DNA of 64,000 nucleotides from Hyphomonadaceae bacterium UBA1933 (GCA_002337085.1 DDFH01000003.1:496001-560000); one strand, 5' to 3'. Counted from the stretch's first letter, positions 50,979 to 60,804 are shown. Program-made: numbers and translations. The notes: generated from the sequence alone by a model not told the origin.

Positions 50979-52580
50979 TCATTGCAGGCATATCCATTTG
51001 GGGCATTGTATTTTGGGGGCATCTGGTTGCGCCACAGAAATTTGGGTCATCATCCCACTCGCCATATGGAAAAATAGGTGGCAATGAAATGGCCAATCCC
51101 CTGGATTATCGGCAGTTAGCAAAACCGACAATGTTTTCCCCGGCGGGACAATTACCGTATGTTTGCTTGGCAATTTATCCATGTCTTGACCGTTTTCGAG
51201 TTGCACAAACATTCCATGTAAATGAATTGGATGCGCCATCATGGTTTCATTAATATATGTAAGGCGAACCCTCTCGTTAAAATCGACTTTGAAGCCGCGT
51301 TTGGGGTCGAACACATGCCCGTCCATAGTCCAAATATAGCGCTCCATATTGCCACCGAGACGAACCACTATATCCCGTGTTGGCTCCCGCAGGTCACTTT
51401 GTGGCTTAAGGGAGCGAAGGTCGGAATAGTCCAAAATCTTTGTTCCCTCTGGCGCATTGGCATTGGCCCAACCACTTGGCGGCATGTTGGACATATCCAT
51501 ATTGGGGTCGTCCTTCATCATCAATTCCATATTCATATCCGCCATGGTAAGCAGGGCGCGGGGGCGTGGAGCCGGCATTTCACCTTTTTGCCCCATGAAT
51601 GCGGCAAGTGTACCAATGGCAAAACCTGTGCGGTCTATTGGTTCGGCCGCAATTGTATAGGCTTTGTCATCCTTTGGTTCGACAATTACGTCATAGGTTT
51701 CGGCATTACCAAAGCGGAACTCATCAACCGCAAATGGTTCAACATCTTGCCCGTCGGCTTGAACAATTGTCATTTTTAGTCCAGGGATGCGAACGTCATA
51801 CATGCTCATGGCGGAGGCATTGATAAAACGCAGGCGAATTTTTTCACCCTTTTTATAAAGCCCTGTCCAATTTTCATTTGGGGTCATGCCATTTATTAAA
51901 AAGTCATATCCAGTTACGTCCGATAAATCTGTGGGTAGCATTCGCATCTTACCCCAGTCTAAAGAGTTTTTACTTGCCGCCACAATTCCGTTTTCTTTGG
52001 CATCTTTGAAGTAATCAATAATGGTCTTGCGGTGATATTGATAATAATCCGATGAGGATTTTAAATGCTGCAAAGTCTGCTTTGCGCTTTCATGCTTATA
52101 ATCAGATAATAGAACCACATATTCGCGATCTGATTTTATTGTTTCTTCCTTGGGGTTAATAATTATTCCGGCATAAAGACCTTCTTGCTCTTGCCCCAAG
52201 GTGTGGGAATGATACCAATATGTTCCCGATTGCTTTATTGGGAACTGATAGGTGAATGTCTCATGCGGCTTTATTGGCATTGTGCCATTAAACCCCGGTG
52301 CGCCATCCATGTTTCCCGGCACAATAAGACCATGCCAATGAACGGATGTGTCTTCAGGCATATTATTAGTTACGTGAATGATTGCATCATCACCCTCTTT
52401 AAAGCGTAATACAGGGCCGGGAAGGGTGCCATTAATGGTGATTTTATTTGATGTGACACCGTTTATCGTCACATTTTGTCTGGCAATTACCAGATTATAT
52501 TCTTTGGTTTCTGCATGTGCCATGATCGGCAAGGCAAAACCAAATGCCAAAATTAATTTGGCAATCTCTATTATTCTCAT
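50979..52580 (-). CDS. copA: CopA-type periplasmic multicopper oxidase (C-terminus probably frameshifted)
   Basis: 533 residues as encoded. Signal peptide through MAHA. Type 2/3 copper ligands are HWHG, YWYHSHT, HPIHLHGM and WPFHCHLFFHMASGM; a Met-rich insert near MNMELMMKDDPNMDMSNM is typical of copper-resistance oxidases (Cu+ oxidation). It ends QCPKWICLQ. One extra base in the C run at about 51000 would instead give a Met/His-rich tail, QMDMPAMKHGGHNEH, ending at 50953 and overlapping copB. The tail is therefore probably lost by a one-base deletion or sequence error. Confidence 0.93.
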   Translation of the reverse strand: MRIIEIAKLILAFGFALPIMAHAETKEYNLVIARQNVTINGVTSNKITINGTLPGPVLRFKEGDDAIIHVTNNMPEDTSVHWHGLIVPGNMDGAPGFNGTMPIKPHETFTYQFPIKQSGTYWYHSHTLGQEQEGLYAGIIINPKEETIKSDREYVVLLSDYKHESAKQTLQHLKSSSDYYQYHRKTIIDYFKDAKENGIVAASKNSLDWGKMRMLPTDLSDVTGYDFLINGMTPNENWTGLYKKGEKIRLRFINASAMSMYDVRIPGLKMTIVQADGQDVEPFAVDEFRFGNAETYDVIVEPKDDKAYTIAAEPIDRTGFAIGTLAAFMGQKGEMPAPRPRALLTMADMNMELMMKDDPNMDMSNMPPSGWANANAPEGTKILDYSDLRSLKPQSDLREPTRDIVVRLGGNMERYIWTMDGHVFDPKRGFKVDFNERVRLTYINETMMAHPIHLHGMFVQLENGQDMDKLPSKHTVIVPPGKTLSVLLTADNPGDWPFHCHLFFHMASGMMTQISVAQPDAPKIQCPKWICLQ

Positions 52581-52637
52581 TTATATTATTTCCTGAAAAA
52601 TTTACAAAAGCGCAAAGTGTTTTGCGCGAACTCATAA

Positions 52638-53015
52638 TCAGGAAAAATCTTTCGGCGGTCGTTCGGGAGGCGCTTGCGTGGTTATAATCGCAAAGGCCAT
52701 TGCCTGTGGGCTTTGGATATTGCCAATGAATTGTGGGATGATTGCAAAATTTGGCGCTGTAATTGCAATAGTGCCATTGCAATGACCATAAGAACAATTG
52801 CACCCTGTATCGCAACAATTCTTTTGATGATTATCCGCTTTTTTATGGTCAGGCATTTTTGCCGCCGCCATATCGTGGCATGGCATTTCAGAAGCCATTT
52901 GCATTGCTTTATGCTGCGGCATAACGAGGTCACATGAATGATAATACCCATTGCCAAGCATTAAAGCCAATGCCAGCAACGGGATAAATACCAAATTTTT
53001 GAACCATAATGCCAT
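52638..53015 (-). CDS. Small Cys/His/Met-rich secreted protein of the copper operon
   Basis: 125 residues. I do not assign a named family. An N-terminal hydrophobic segment (LVFIPLLALALMLGNGYY) is a signal peptide or anchor; then a dense metal-ligand stretch (MPQHKAMQMASEMPCHDM, NCCDTGCNCSYGHCNG). Small proteins of this kind precede copA in many alphaproteobacteria and are likely periplasmic copper chaperones or sensors. It lies 57 nt ahead of copA in the same direction. Confidence 0.7.
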   Translation of the reverse strand: MALWFKNLVFIPLLALALMLGNGYYHSCDLVMPQHKAMQMASEMPCHDMAAAKMPDHKKADNHQKNCCDTGCNCSYGHCNGTIAITAPNFAIIPQFIGNIQSPQAMAFAIITTQAPPERPPKDFS

Positions 53016-53058
53016 GCAATAATGCTACACACATTATTTTGATTAGTAAATAAAATAG

Positions 53059-53760
53059 TTATTTAGAAATCGTAGTTTCAACCAAGGCTTTCATGATTTT
53101 ATAGCCTTCGGCATTGGGGTGAACCCCGTCACCGCTAAGGGTGGTTTTAAGGCCGCCTTTTTCATTGACCATAGGGGTATAATAATCAATCACTTTAAGA
53201 TTATTTGCCTTGGCATATTTAACAATTTCAATATTCAATTGGGCAATTTGTGGCGCTGGTTTGATGTCTGGTGACCAATAATAATGATCGGCCGGCAATA
53301 ATTTACAAAGCACAACCTCAATTTTATTCGCCTTGGCAATTTCTGCCATGGATTTGATATTGCCCATAATGGTTTCAAGACTTACCGAGCCAGTATTACC
53401 AGCAATGTCATTAGTACCCGCAAGAATAACAACTTTTTGCGGTTTAAGTGCCACAACATCCTGACGGAACCGCAACAACATTTGCGAAGTGGTTTGACCA
53501 CTTATCCCGCGATTGATAAAATGTTGGTTATTAAAGATATTTTGTGCACCTGTGTCCCAAAATTGTGTGATGGAATCACCCATGAAAACCACACGAGCTT
53601 TATCGGGTTTTGCATTTTGTATTTGGGTGTTTTCTGCCTGAAAGCGGGCAAGGTTTGGAAAATCTTTAATATCTTCTGCCTGTGCCGTGCCAAATAATGC
53701 AAGGCTTAAAAGGCCAATGCTAAAAAATGATGTGCAAAGTTTCAATTTGGTATTTTTCAT
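53059..53760 (-). CDS. SGNH/GDSL-family esterase or acylhydrolase, secreted
   Basis: 233 residues. Signal peptide ending GTAQAE. Block I is VVFMGDSITQFW (catalytic Ser near 63), block II has a Gly, GISGQTTSQML, block III is GTNDIAGN, and block V DGVHPNAEGY supplies Asp and His. TesA-like or rhamnogalacturonan-acetylesterase-like enzymes share this plan. The substrate is unknown; deacetylation of a periplasmic glycan is possible. Separate from the copper genes and from purN by short gaps. Confidence 0.87.
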   Translation of the reverse strand: MKNTKLKLCTSFFSIGLLSLALFGTAQAEDIKDFPNLARFQAENTQIQNAKPDKARVVFMGDSITQFWDTGAQNIFNNQHFINRGISGQTTSQMLLRFRQDVVALKPQKVVILAGTNDIAGNTGSVSLETIMGNIKSMAEIAKANKIEVVLCKLLPADHYYWSPDIKPAPQIAQLNIEIVKYAKANNLKVIDYYTPMVNEKGGLKTTLSGDGVHPNAEGYKIMKALVETTISK

Positions 53761-53777
53761 ATCATCTTATCCCTCGA

Positions 53778-54407
53778 TTATATTTTTATAATTTCTTGCT
53801 TACCATCGTTTAAGCAAGCGCCATTTTCTAATTTTATTTTATGAGATGCCACAGCTTCAACGCATAGTGGGTAAAGCAAATGCTCTTTGATAATTACACG
53901 ATTTGCAAGTGTATCGGCATCATCATTATCCATTATTTCAACTTCGGCCTGACCGATGATTGCGCCTTCGTCAACGCCGGCATTAACAAAGTGGACGGTG
54001 CATCCCGCGATTTTGTCGCCGGCATCAATTGCACGTTGATGGGTATGAAGACCTTTATATTTCGGTAATAGAGAAGGGTGGATATTAATCATACGGCCTT
54101 CCCATTTTTCAACAAATTCTGCTTGTAAAATCCTCATAAAGCCTGCACAAACCACAAGCTCGGCATTGAAATCCAATAATGCTTGATGCAGCGCGGCTTC
54201 AAAATCGGTGCGGGTCGCGTAATCTTTGTGATTGATAAGTTTGGATGGAATATTTGCCAATTTGGCGCGTTCAATTGCCTTTACCTCGGGGACATTGACA
54301 ATAAGACCGACAATTTCAAAACTTGCATCATTTTGCGCAAAATTTATAATTGACTGAAAATTAGAGCCTGACCCAGAAGCCAAAACCACAACACGCATTT
54401 TAGCCAT
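53778..54407 (-). CDS. purN: Phosphoribosylglycinamide formyltransferase
   Basis: De novo purine step 3 (GAR to FGAR with 10-formyl-THF). About 209 residues. VVVLASGSGSNFQSI is the nucleotide loop; catalytic Asn/His/Asp are in INIHPSLLPKYKG and HFVNAGVDEGAIIGQ. The start at 54407 overlaps the purM stop by 8 nt. Longer in-frame starts fall inside purM. Confidence 0.95.
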   Translation of the reverse strand: MAKMRVVVLASGSGSNFQSIINFAQNDASFEIVGLIVNVPEVKAIERAKLANIPSKLINHKDYATRTDFEAALHQALLDFNAELVVCAGFMRILQAEFVEKWEGRMINIHPSLLPKYKGLHTHQRAIDAGDKIAGCTVHFVNAGVDEGAIIGQAEVEIMDNDDADTLANRVIIKEHLLYPLCVEAVASHKIKLENGACLNDGKQEIIKI

Positions 54408-55455
54408 TATTTGCCACCAATTGCCCAATTACCATTGGCTCTTCACCTGCTGCGAACAATGCACCAAGCACAACATCCAAATGCGCGGCATCAACACAAA
54501 GAACAAGTCCAATGCCACAATTAAATGTGCGGTGCATTTCAGTGGTTGATACATTACCAACTTCTTGTAACCATTTGAATACAGGTGGAAATTCCCATGC
54601 CTCATAATCAAATTGTGGCGCAAGTGTATCTGGTAACATGCGTGGGGTATTTTCGGTTAGGCCGCCGCCGGTAATATGTGCCAAACCTTTAATCCAGCCA
54701 TTTTTAATCAATGGCATAACTGATTTAACATAAATGCGGGTTGGTTCAAGCAAGGCTTCGGCCAAGGTTTTTTCTGATGCAAATGGTGCGGCATCCGACC
54801 ATTTTAGACCAGAACGTTCAACAATTTTGCGAACCAGTGAATAACCGTTTGAGTGAGGGCCAGACGAAGTAAGACCGATTAATAAATCACCGGAGTGCAT
54901 TTTATCATGAAGGGGGATAAGTGCCTCACGCTCGGCGGCGGCGACACAAAACCCTGCTAGGTCGTATTTTTTATCTTCATACATGCCAGGCATTTCGGCG
55001 GTTTCACCCCCAATTAATGCGCAATCAGCAAGTTTACAGCCATCGGCAATGCCCGCCACCACAGAAGTTGCCACTTCAACATCCAGTTTTGAGCAGGCAA
55101 AATAATCAAGGAAGAATAGAGGCTGCGCACCCTGTGCCAAGACATCATTCACACACATTGCAACCAAATCTTGACCAATTGTACCGTGATTTCCGGTTTC
55201 AATCGCAATCTCAAGCTTGGTGCCAACGCCATCGGTTCCTGAAACCAATACAGGGTCTTTAAATCCCGCTGCTTTAAGATCAAATAGACCACCAAAGCCG
55301 CCCAAAGAACCCATAACACCAGGACGGTTTGTTGCCTTGGCAAGTGGTGAAATGCGGCGTACCAATTCCTCGCCGGCATCAATGTCAACGCCCGCATCTT
55401 TATAGGTAAGGCCTGTATTGTGATTATTGTTGTTAGTGTTTATGTTATCTGGCAT
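54400..55455 (-). CDS. purM: Phosphoribosylformylglycinamidine cyclo-ligase
   Basis: Purine step 5 (FGAM to AIR, ATP-dependent). 351 residues, normal length. Signatures: GGFGGLFDL, SGTDGVGTKLEIA, NDVLAQGAQPLFFLDYFA, GGETAEMPGMY and SSGPHSNGYSLVRKI. The N-terminus is extended by Asn/His codons (NINTNNNNHN). Divergent from the DnaA-like gene; coupled to purN. Confidence 0.96.
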   Translation of the reverse strand: MPDNINTNNNNHNTGLTYKDAGVDIDAGEELVRRISPLAKATNRPGVMGSLGGFGGLFDLKAAGFKDPVLVSGTDGVGTKLEIAIETGNHGTIGQDLVAMCVNDVLAQGAQPLFFLDYFACSKLDVEVATSVVAGIADGCKLADCALIGGETAEMPGMYEDKKYDLAGFCVAAAEREALIPLHDKMHSGDLLIGLTSSGPHSNGYSLVRKIVERSGLKWSDAAPFASEKTLAEALLEPTRIYVKSVMPLIKNGWIKGLAHITGGGLTENTPRMLPDTLAPQFDYEAWEFPPVFKWLQEVGNVSTTEMHRTFNCGIGLVLCVDAAHLDVVLGALFAAGEEPMVIGQLVANNG

Positions 55456-55527
55456 TTGAAAACTACATTTTGTTAGTTAAACTAAGAACGCTATTAAAGA
55501 TAATTTTGAAATTTTCCACATTTATTC

Positions 55528-56142
55528 ATGCAAAAAGAAAACATACCACAGTTAGGTTTTGATTTTGGCGATGCCCATTTGCCAAAATTGATTGATTTGC
55601 TGCATTCACATTATGCGAATGCAATTGCAAAATTTATAAATCCTGAAAACTGGTTGGGGAATATTGCGTTTTTAGTAATCGCTGATGAGGGTTTTAAGGC
55701 GGAATTAATTCGTGGCTTAAAAAATATTCCTGCAATAGATTTTGATATTTTGAATAATCAACAAGCGCTTGAATATTTCTATAAATCAGAACGTAATGAA
55801 GGGGTGTTTCTTTTCATCGGTAAAATTCGCAATATCGAACAGCCCGACTTAAAATCCCGTTTTGACAATATTATTAAATTTAACCTGCCCGATTTAAAAC
55901 AGGCGGAATTTATCAATATTTGGAATGATTGGGCAAATCCACGTGGGATAAAAACACCAAAAGACGCACAAAAACAATTTTATAAGCAGATAAATTTTAA
56001 TCTAGTCACCATATTTAAATTTTTTGACTTTATAGATGAATATTGCAATTCTAATAAAAGCCTGACGGCAGATGATATTGATAAGATCATTTGCGGCTTT
56101 GGCAATAAACATATTGAGCAAGATATATTCGATGACACTTGA
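55528..56142 (+). CDS. DnaA/HdaA-like protein without a P-loop
   Basis: 204 residues. By position, before ppk and opposite purM, and by a weak match to the HdaA pattern: QLGFDFGDAHL start (cf. QLPLDL), a DLKSRF sensor-like motif where HdaA has DLRSRL, and a helical C-terminus with LTADDIDKII. The expected nucleotide loop (G..GSGKTHL) is replaced by VIADEGFKAELI, so it probably cannot bind ATP. HdaA inactivates DnaA after initiation. This may be a degenerate or specialised version. Overlaps ppk by 11 nt. Confidence 0.6.
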   Translation: MQKENIPQLGFDFGDAHLPKLIDLLHSHYANAIAKFINPENWLGNIAFLVIADEGFKAELIRGLKNIPAIDFDILNNQQALEYFYKSERNEGVFLFIGKIRNIEQPDLKSRFDNIIKFNLPDLKQAEFINIWNDWANPRGIKTPKDAQKQFYKQINFNLVTIFKFFDFIDEYCNSNKSLTADDIDKIICGFGNKHIEQDIFDDT

Positions 56143-58276
56143 AATTGTGGATGAAAAAGAAAAATTCACTGCCCCTGAAGAGCGCTACATTAACCGTGAG
56201 ATTTCGTGGCTTGAATTCAATGCCCGCGTGTTAGAAGAGGCAAATAATCCAAATCACCCGATTATGGAACGCCTTAGATTCTTATCAATTTGTGGCAATA
56301 ACCTTGATGAATTTTATATGGTTCGTGTGTCGGGTTTACGCGAATTATTAAAAACCAAAAGCAAAGTATTATCGGCGGACGGCCTTTTACCTACCGAGCA
56401 GCTGGAACGTATCAACCAAGTTGCGGGTCGCCTTATGCAGCGCCAACAAACATTGTGGCGTGAGTTGCAGGTTGAGCTTAAAAAAGCTGGCTTCAAGGTG
56501 CTAAATTTAAAAGAAGCGCTTGAATTTGACACAAGTGAATTGCGCAAGCATTTTATGGAAGAAATTTATCCAATTCTTACCCCGCTTGCGGTTGACCCTG
56601 CGCATCCATTCCCATTCATTCCGAATTTGGGCTTTGCGATTGCTTTTGCACTTTCGAGAACCGACAACGGAAAGCAGATGAACGCACTTGTGCCAATCCC
56701 GCAAATGATACCGCGCTTTATTGAGCTTAAGCGGGAACGTAATATCCGCTATTTTGTGCCGCTTGAAACCGTTATTGAGCTTTTCCCCGATGCCTTATTT
56801 CCGGGGTTTGAAGTTGTGGCATCTGGCACATTCCGCATTATTCGTGATAGCGATATTGAGATGCAAGAAGAGGCGGAGGATCTTATTTTACAAGCTCAAG
56901 CCGCCTTGAGAGAGCGTCGTCGTGGTGAAGTGGTGCGTCTAAAAGTGGACGCCAATATGAGCGAGGATATGCGTGAATTTATCCGTGAAGAGATGAATGT
57001 TCATACCCGCGATGTGGTGGTGGTTGACGGTATTTTGGGGATTGCGCAATTATCGCAATTAATTCCTGAAGATAGGCCAGATTTGAAATTCAAACCATTC
57101 GTGCCACGCTTCCCTGAGCGTATCCGCGAATTTGGGGATGATGCCTTTGCCGCGATTCGGGCCAAGGATATTTTGGTTCACCATCCATTTGAAACTTTTG
57201 ATGTGGTGGTGCAATTCATTCGCCAAGCCGCAAAAGACCCAAATGTTGTTGCGATTAAACAGACGCTTTATCGGACATCGGCCAATTCCCCGATTGTTGC
57301 GGCACTAATTGAGGCGGCAGAAAGTGGCAAGCTAGTTACCGCAATTGTTGAAATCAAGGCGCGCTTTGATGAAGAAGCAAATTTAAAATGGGCGCAGGAT
57401 TTGGAACGCGCGGGCGTTCACGTTGTGTTTGGTTTTTTAAATTTAAAAACCCATGCCAAAGTTTCATTAGTTGTCCGCAAAGAGGGAAAGAAGTTCCGAA
57501 CCTATACCCACTTTGGAACTGGTAATTATCACCCAATTACCGCGAAAATTTATACAGATTTATCACTATTTACCGCCGATGAAGCTTTGGGGCGCGATGC
57601 CGGACGGCTATTTAATTATGTTACGGGCTATGCGATGCCGCAAGAGCTTGAAAAATTAAAGATGTCACCACTTACGTTGAAAACAACCTTATTGGCGCAT
57701 CTTGATGATGAGATTAAAAATGCCAAAGCAGGTTTGCCTTCAGGGGTTTGGGCAAAGCTAAATGCCTTAATCGATCCAGAGGTTATTGATAAATTATATG
57801 AGGCTTCACAAGCGGGGGTTAAGATTGAACTTATTATTCGCGGCGTCTGCGGCTTAAGACCGCAGGTTCGGGGATTGTCTGAAAATATTAATGTTAAATC
57901 GGTGATTGGTCGCTTCCTTGAACACTCACGGATTGTCTGCTTTGCCGCAGGAAAAGAGCTACCAAGCAAAGACGCCAAAGTATTTATTTCTTCGGCAGAT
58001 TGGATGACAAGAAACCTTGAAAGACGGGTTGAAACACTGGTTCCAATTTGTAATCCAACGGTTCATCGCCAAATATTAGAAGAAATTATGGTAACCTATT
58101 TGAATGATGTTGCCCAAAGTTGGATAATGAATTCAGATGGCACATATCAAAAACGCCATTGTGAAGATGGGCATGCTTTTTCTGCGCATGAGTATTTTAT
58201 TTCAAATCCAAGCTTGTCAGGACGGGGAAGTGCTATTAAAGCACTCAAAAAACCAAGGCAAAGACGCTCTTCGTAA
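56132..58276 (+). CDS. ppk: Polyphosphate kinase 1
   Basis: Reversible transfer of ATP gamma-phosphate onto polyphosphate. 714 residues. Starts after the overlap as MTLEIVDEKE; RYINREISWLEFN and NNLDEFYMVRVSGL are the N-terminal domain. The catalytic His regions are LKTHAKVSLVV with YTHFGTGNYHP and FLEHSRIVCFA. The frame runs upstream to 56072, but those codons belong to the previous gene. The TAATG overlap joins it to ppx. Confidence 0.96.
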   Translation: MTLEIVDEKEKFTAPEERYINREISWLEFNARVLEEANNPNHPIMERLRFLSICGNNLDEFYMVRVSGLRELLKTKSKVLSADGLLPTEQLERINQVAGRLMQRQQTLWRELQVELKKAGFKVLNLKEALEFDTSELRKHFMEEIYPILTPLAVDPAHPFPFIPNLGFAIAFALSRTDNGKQMNALVPIPQMIPRFIELKRERNIRYFVPLETVIELFPDALFPGFEVVASGTFRIIRDSDIEMQEEAEDLILQAQAALRERRRGEVVRLKVDANMSEDMREFIREEMNVHTRDVVVVDGILGIAQLSQLIPEDRPDLKFKPFVPRFPERIREFGDDAFAAIRAKDILVHHPFETFDVVVQFIRQAAKDPNVVAIKQTLYRTSANSPIVAALIEAAESGKLVTAIVEIKARFDEEANLKWAQDLERAGVHVVFGFLNLKTHAKVSLVVRKEGKKFRTYTHFGTGNYHPITAKIYTDLSLFTADEALGRDAGRLFNYVTGYAMPQELEKLKMSPLTLKTTLLAHLDDEIKNAKAGLPSGVWAKLNALIDPEVIDKLYEASQAGVKIELIIRGVCGLRPQVRGLSENINVKSVIGRFLEHSRIVCFAAGKELPSKDAKVFISSADWMTRNLERRVETLVPICNPTVHRQILEEIMVTYLNDVAQSWIMNSDGTYQKRHCEDGHAFSAHEYFISNPSLSGRGSAIKALKKPRQRRSS

Positions 58277-59787
58277 TGAATCTTGTGTATGACACTAATA
58301 ATTATACCGGCTACCGGCATGCAGTGATTGATATTGGTTCAAACTCTGTTCGTCTGGTAATTTATCTTATTGTCGGTAAGACCTTCATCCCGATTCACAA
58401 TGAAAAAGTGCTTGCTGCATTGGGGCGTGGCATTAGCGAAACGGGGAAATTATATGAACCCGGCGTTGCTTTGGCGATTAATTCAATAAAGCGTTATAAG
58501 TTATTGATTGATAACTTAAAAATTGAATCGGTTGATGCTATTGCAACTGCGGCATCACGTGATGCCAGTGATGGTGCAGAATTTATTGCCTATATTAAAA
58601 ATGTTATTGGGATTCCTGTCCGTTTGATTGATGGCTCTGAAGAAGGGTATTATTCGTCAATTGGTGTGAAATCTGGAACCACGAATGCAAGTGGTATTAT
58701 GGGTGATTTGGGTGGCTCTAGCCTTGAATTGGTGGATTTGAAAAGTGCATCATTCAAAGAATCACATAAGCTTGGCCCATTGGCGATTGGCGATATTGCT
58801 TCAATCCGTGAAATCGGCGGAAATGTTGAACAAGTTCGAAAAACAATTCGCGCAGTTCTCGAAAAATCACAGGCATTGAAACTTTGTGCCGGTGATGAGT
58901 TTCATGCCGTTGGTGGTGCGTGGCGTAATCTTGCACAAATGCACATGGATCATAGAAACTATCCATTAAAAGTATTGAACAATTATACAATTGATGCCCG
59001 TGAAATGCGGGAATTTTGTAATTTTGTAATCCGCCTAAGCCGCAAAACCATTGAAAAAGTGCGGGGTATCTCGCAAAGACGTGCAGATTCACTTCCCTAT
59101 GCCGCACTTTTGATGAGTGAGATTATCGAAATTGGCAAACCCAAAGAAATAGTTATTTCATCATATGGCCTACGGGAAGGGGTTTTGACCGATAATTTAG
59201 GGTTTAACGAAAAGCCGCTTTCAGATGGAATTCGTGCAATATTACACCTTGATAAAGCGGCGCTAAACTTTACCGATGAGGCATATAAATGGCTTGTAGG
59301 CTTTTTACCGCTTGATATGGATGGAATTTCCCAGGAGCGTCAAAAAAACCTTTTAAATGCAAGCTGTGCCTTGGTAAATATTGGTATGGGGCTTCACCCC
59401 GATCACCGTGGGCAGCTTGCTTATGAATTAGTTTTACGCGCCCCTTATCCGGCTGCAAGCCATAATGAACGGGTGTTTTTGGCGCGTACTATTGCGCGCC
59501 GCTATGGTGAGAAACCAGAGGATATAGCGCAAAACCAGTCTGCGCGCCTTTTGAATTCAGATTATGAAAAACTTGCCGATTTCTTTGGCTCAGGCTTGCG
59601 TCTTGCCGCTAGTCTTTCAAGCAATAGTGGCGATATTTTAAAACAGACCAGATTGGTTAAAAGGGGCAGCAATTTACACATTGAATTATCTGAACGCCTG
59701 CGCGATTTAATTTCGGATAATGTTGTAAAACGCCTGAAACAATTTGAACAACAGTATCAAAAACTAATTAATCGCGACGCTGATTAA
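58276..59787 (+). CDS. ppx: Exopolyphosphatase / guanosine pentaphosphatase
   Basis: 503 residues, ASKHA fold. VIDIGSNSVRLVIY is phosphate loop 1 and MGDLGGSSLELVDL is loop 2, with an early DAIATAASRDASD. The C-terminal HD-like region is retained (about 320-500). It releases terminal phosphate from polyphosphate or pppGpp. Starts on the last base of the ppk stop, so the two are co-translated. Confidence 0.94.
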   Translation: MNLVYDTNNYTGYRHAVIDIGSNSVRLVIYLIVGKTFIPIHNEKVLAALGRGISETGKLYEPGVALAINSIKRYKLLIDNLKIESVDAIATAASRDASDGAEFIAYIKNVIGIPVRLIDGSEEGYYSSIGVKSGTTNASGIMGDLGGSSLELVDLKSASFKESHKLGPLAIGDIASIREIGGNVEQVRKTIRAVLEKSQALKLCAGDEFHAVGGAWRNLAQMHMDHRNYPLKVLNNYTIDAREMREFCNFVIRLSRKTIEKVRGISQRRADSLPYAALLMSEIIEIGKPKEIVISSYGLREGVLTDNLGFNEKPLSDGIRAILHLDKAALNFTDEAYKWLVGFLPLDMDGISQERQKNLLNASCALVNIGMGLHPDHRGQLAYELVLRAPYPAASHNERVFLARTIARRYGEKPEDIAQNQSARLLNSDYEKLADFFGSGLRLAASLSSNSGDILKQTRLVKRGSNLHIELSERLRDLISDNVVKRLKQFEQQYQKLINRDAD

Positions 59788-59882
59788 TGTTATTTCCGCA
59801 TTGCTGTGACAATGTTTACCATTGTGATATTGCTAATTAATATTAATCTCTAATCTCATTATAATAATAAGGAGGACTGAAT

Positions 59883-60128
59883 ATGCAGGAAAATCATCTT
59901 GATAATGCCTTGGCAGAAGAGTTTGCAGGGAAAGGTGAAATAATTCACAAACTAAAAACAACTAATGCCTATTTCAAAGGCTTGATGGAAGAGAATCACA
60001 AGCTTTGGGTGGAGATTAACAATATCCAAAATGAAATCACGCCAGCAGAAGATACGGTGCTTGAAGACCTTGAAAAAAAGCGACTTGTTATCCTTGATGA
60101 AATTGGCAAATTAATTGCCGAGAGCTAA
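59883..60128 (+). CDS. DUF465 (YdcH-like) small protein
   Basis: 81 residues, helical. ALAEEFAGKGEIIHKLKT, HKLWVEINNIQNEI and LEDLEKKRLVILDEIGKLI fit the short coiled-coil DUF465 family common in alphaproteobacteria. The function is unknown. AAGGAGGA five nt upstream is a very strong ribosome binding site, and a terminator follows. Confidence 0.8.
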   Translation: MQENHLDNALAEEFAGKGEIIHKLKTTNAYFKGLMEENHKLWVEINNIQNEITPAEDTVLEDLEKKRLVILDEIGKLIAES

Positions 60129-60133
60129 AAAAC

Positions 60134-60168
60134 AAAACCCCCAAATTAAATTTGGGGGTTTATTTTTT
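60134..60168. terminator. Bidirectional intrinsic terminator after the DUF465 gene
   Basis: AAACCCCCAAATT pairs with AATTTGGGGGTTT, followed by TATTTTTT. It lies between convergent genes. Confidence 0.9.
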
Positions 60169-60185
60169 GAGGATGTTAGTTTGGA

Positions 60186-60533
60186 TTATCTGTACGCTAT
60201 GCGCCATTCACCGTGTCCAGCTCTGCACATATAGGTTTCTTTGCTAATGCGGTCACCATTTGAAAATTTGGTAACTTTTGCACCCCAGCCACAGCCAGCG
60301 CGGTTAACATAACGTGGTTCTTGAATGCGAACTGCAACCACTCGGCGGGTTTCATAACGGTTGTTTCTGAAACCATTATTGTTACGAATTACAACATCTG
60401 CGCGGTGGTCGCGATCTGGGCCATCAATGCGAACAGTGGTTGGGCGCGGTGCATAATAATCGTGTGCAGATGCGGCAACTGGAACGATTGCGGTTAGACC
60501 AGTTAAGGCAAGTAATGCAATTTTGTTTCTCAT
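60186..60533 (-). CDS. Small secreted protein of unknown function
   Basis: 115 residues. Clear signal peptide (MRNKIALLALTGLTAIVPVAASA) followed by a basic, Arg/Asn-rich domain. Two cysteines (RAGCGWG, YMCRAGHGEW) could form a disulfide, and the final WRIAYR segment looks like a small beta-sheet domain. I do not recognise a family. Its 5' leader carries a hairpin GTCTTT-GACG-AAAGAC (60556-60571) and a pyrimidine-rich tract before the ATG. Confidence 0.6.
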   Translation of the reverse strand: MRNKIALLALTGLTAIVPVAASAHDYYAPRPTTVRIDGPDRDHRADVVIRNNNGFRNNRYETRRVVAVRIQEPRYVNRAGCGWGAKVTKFSNGDRISKETYMCRAGHGEWRIAYR

Positions 60534-60804
60534 AATCTTATTCCTTCTTCTATGTGTCTTTGACGAAAGACGGCAGGGGTGGGGGGAGGAAAAACCATTA
60601 GGGGAGGTTTTGTTTCGCGCCCTTCGTCATTGACAGGTACATATTTGCATACCCAAGATGAACGAGATTTTTTTGACAAATTTATTTTCGGTTCAGATAA
60701 AAATTATCAAATTTTGAAATATGCAATAAAAACAATGCATTAAATCATGACTTGTTTGTTGTGATAAATTTATCTGCATTAAATTTTTGAAAACTTGATT
60801 TATT

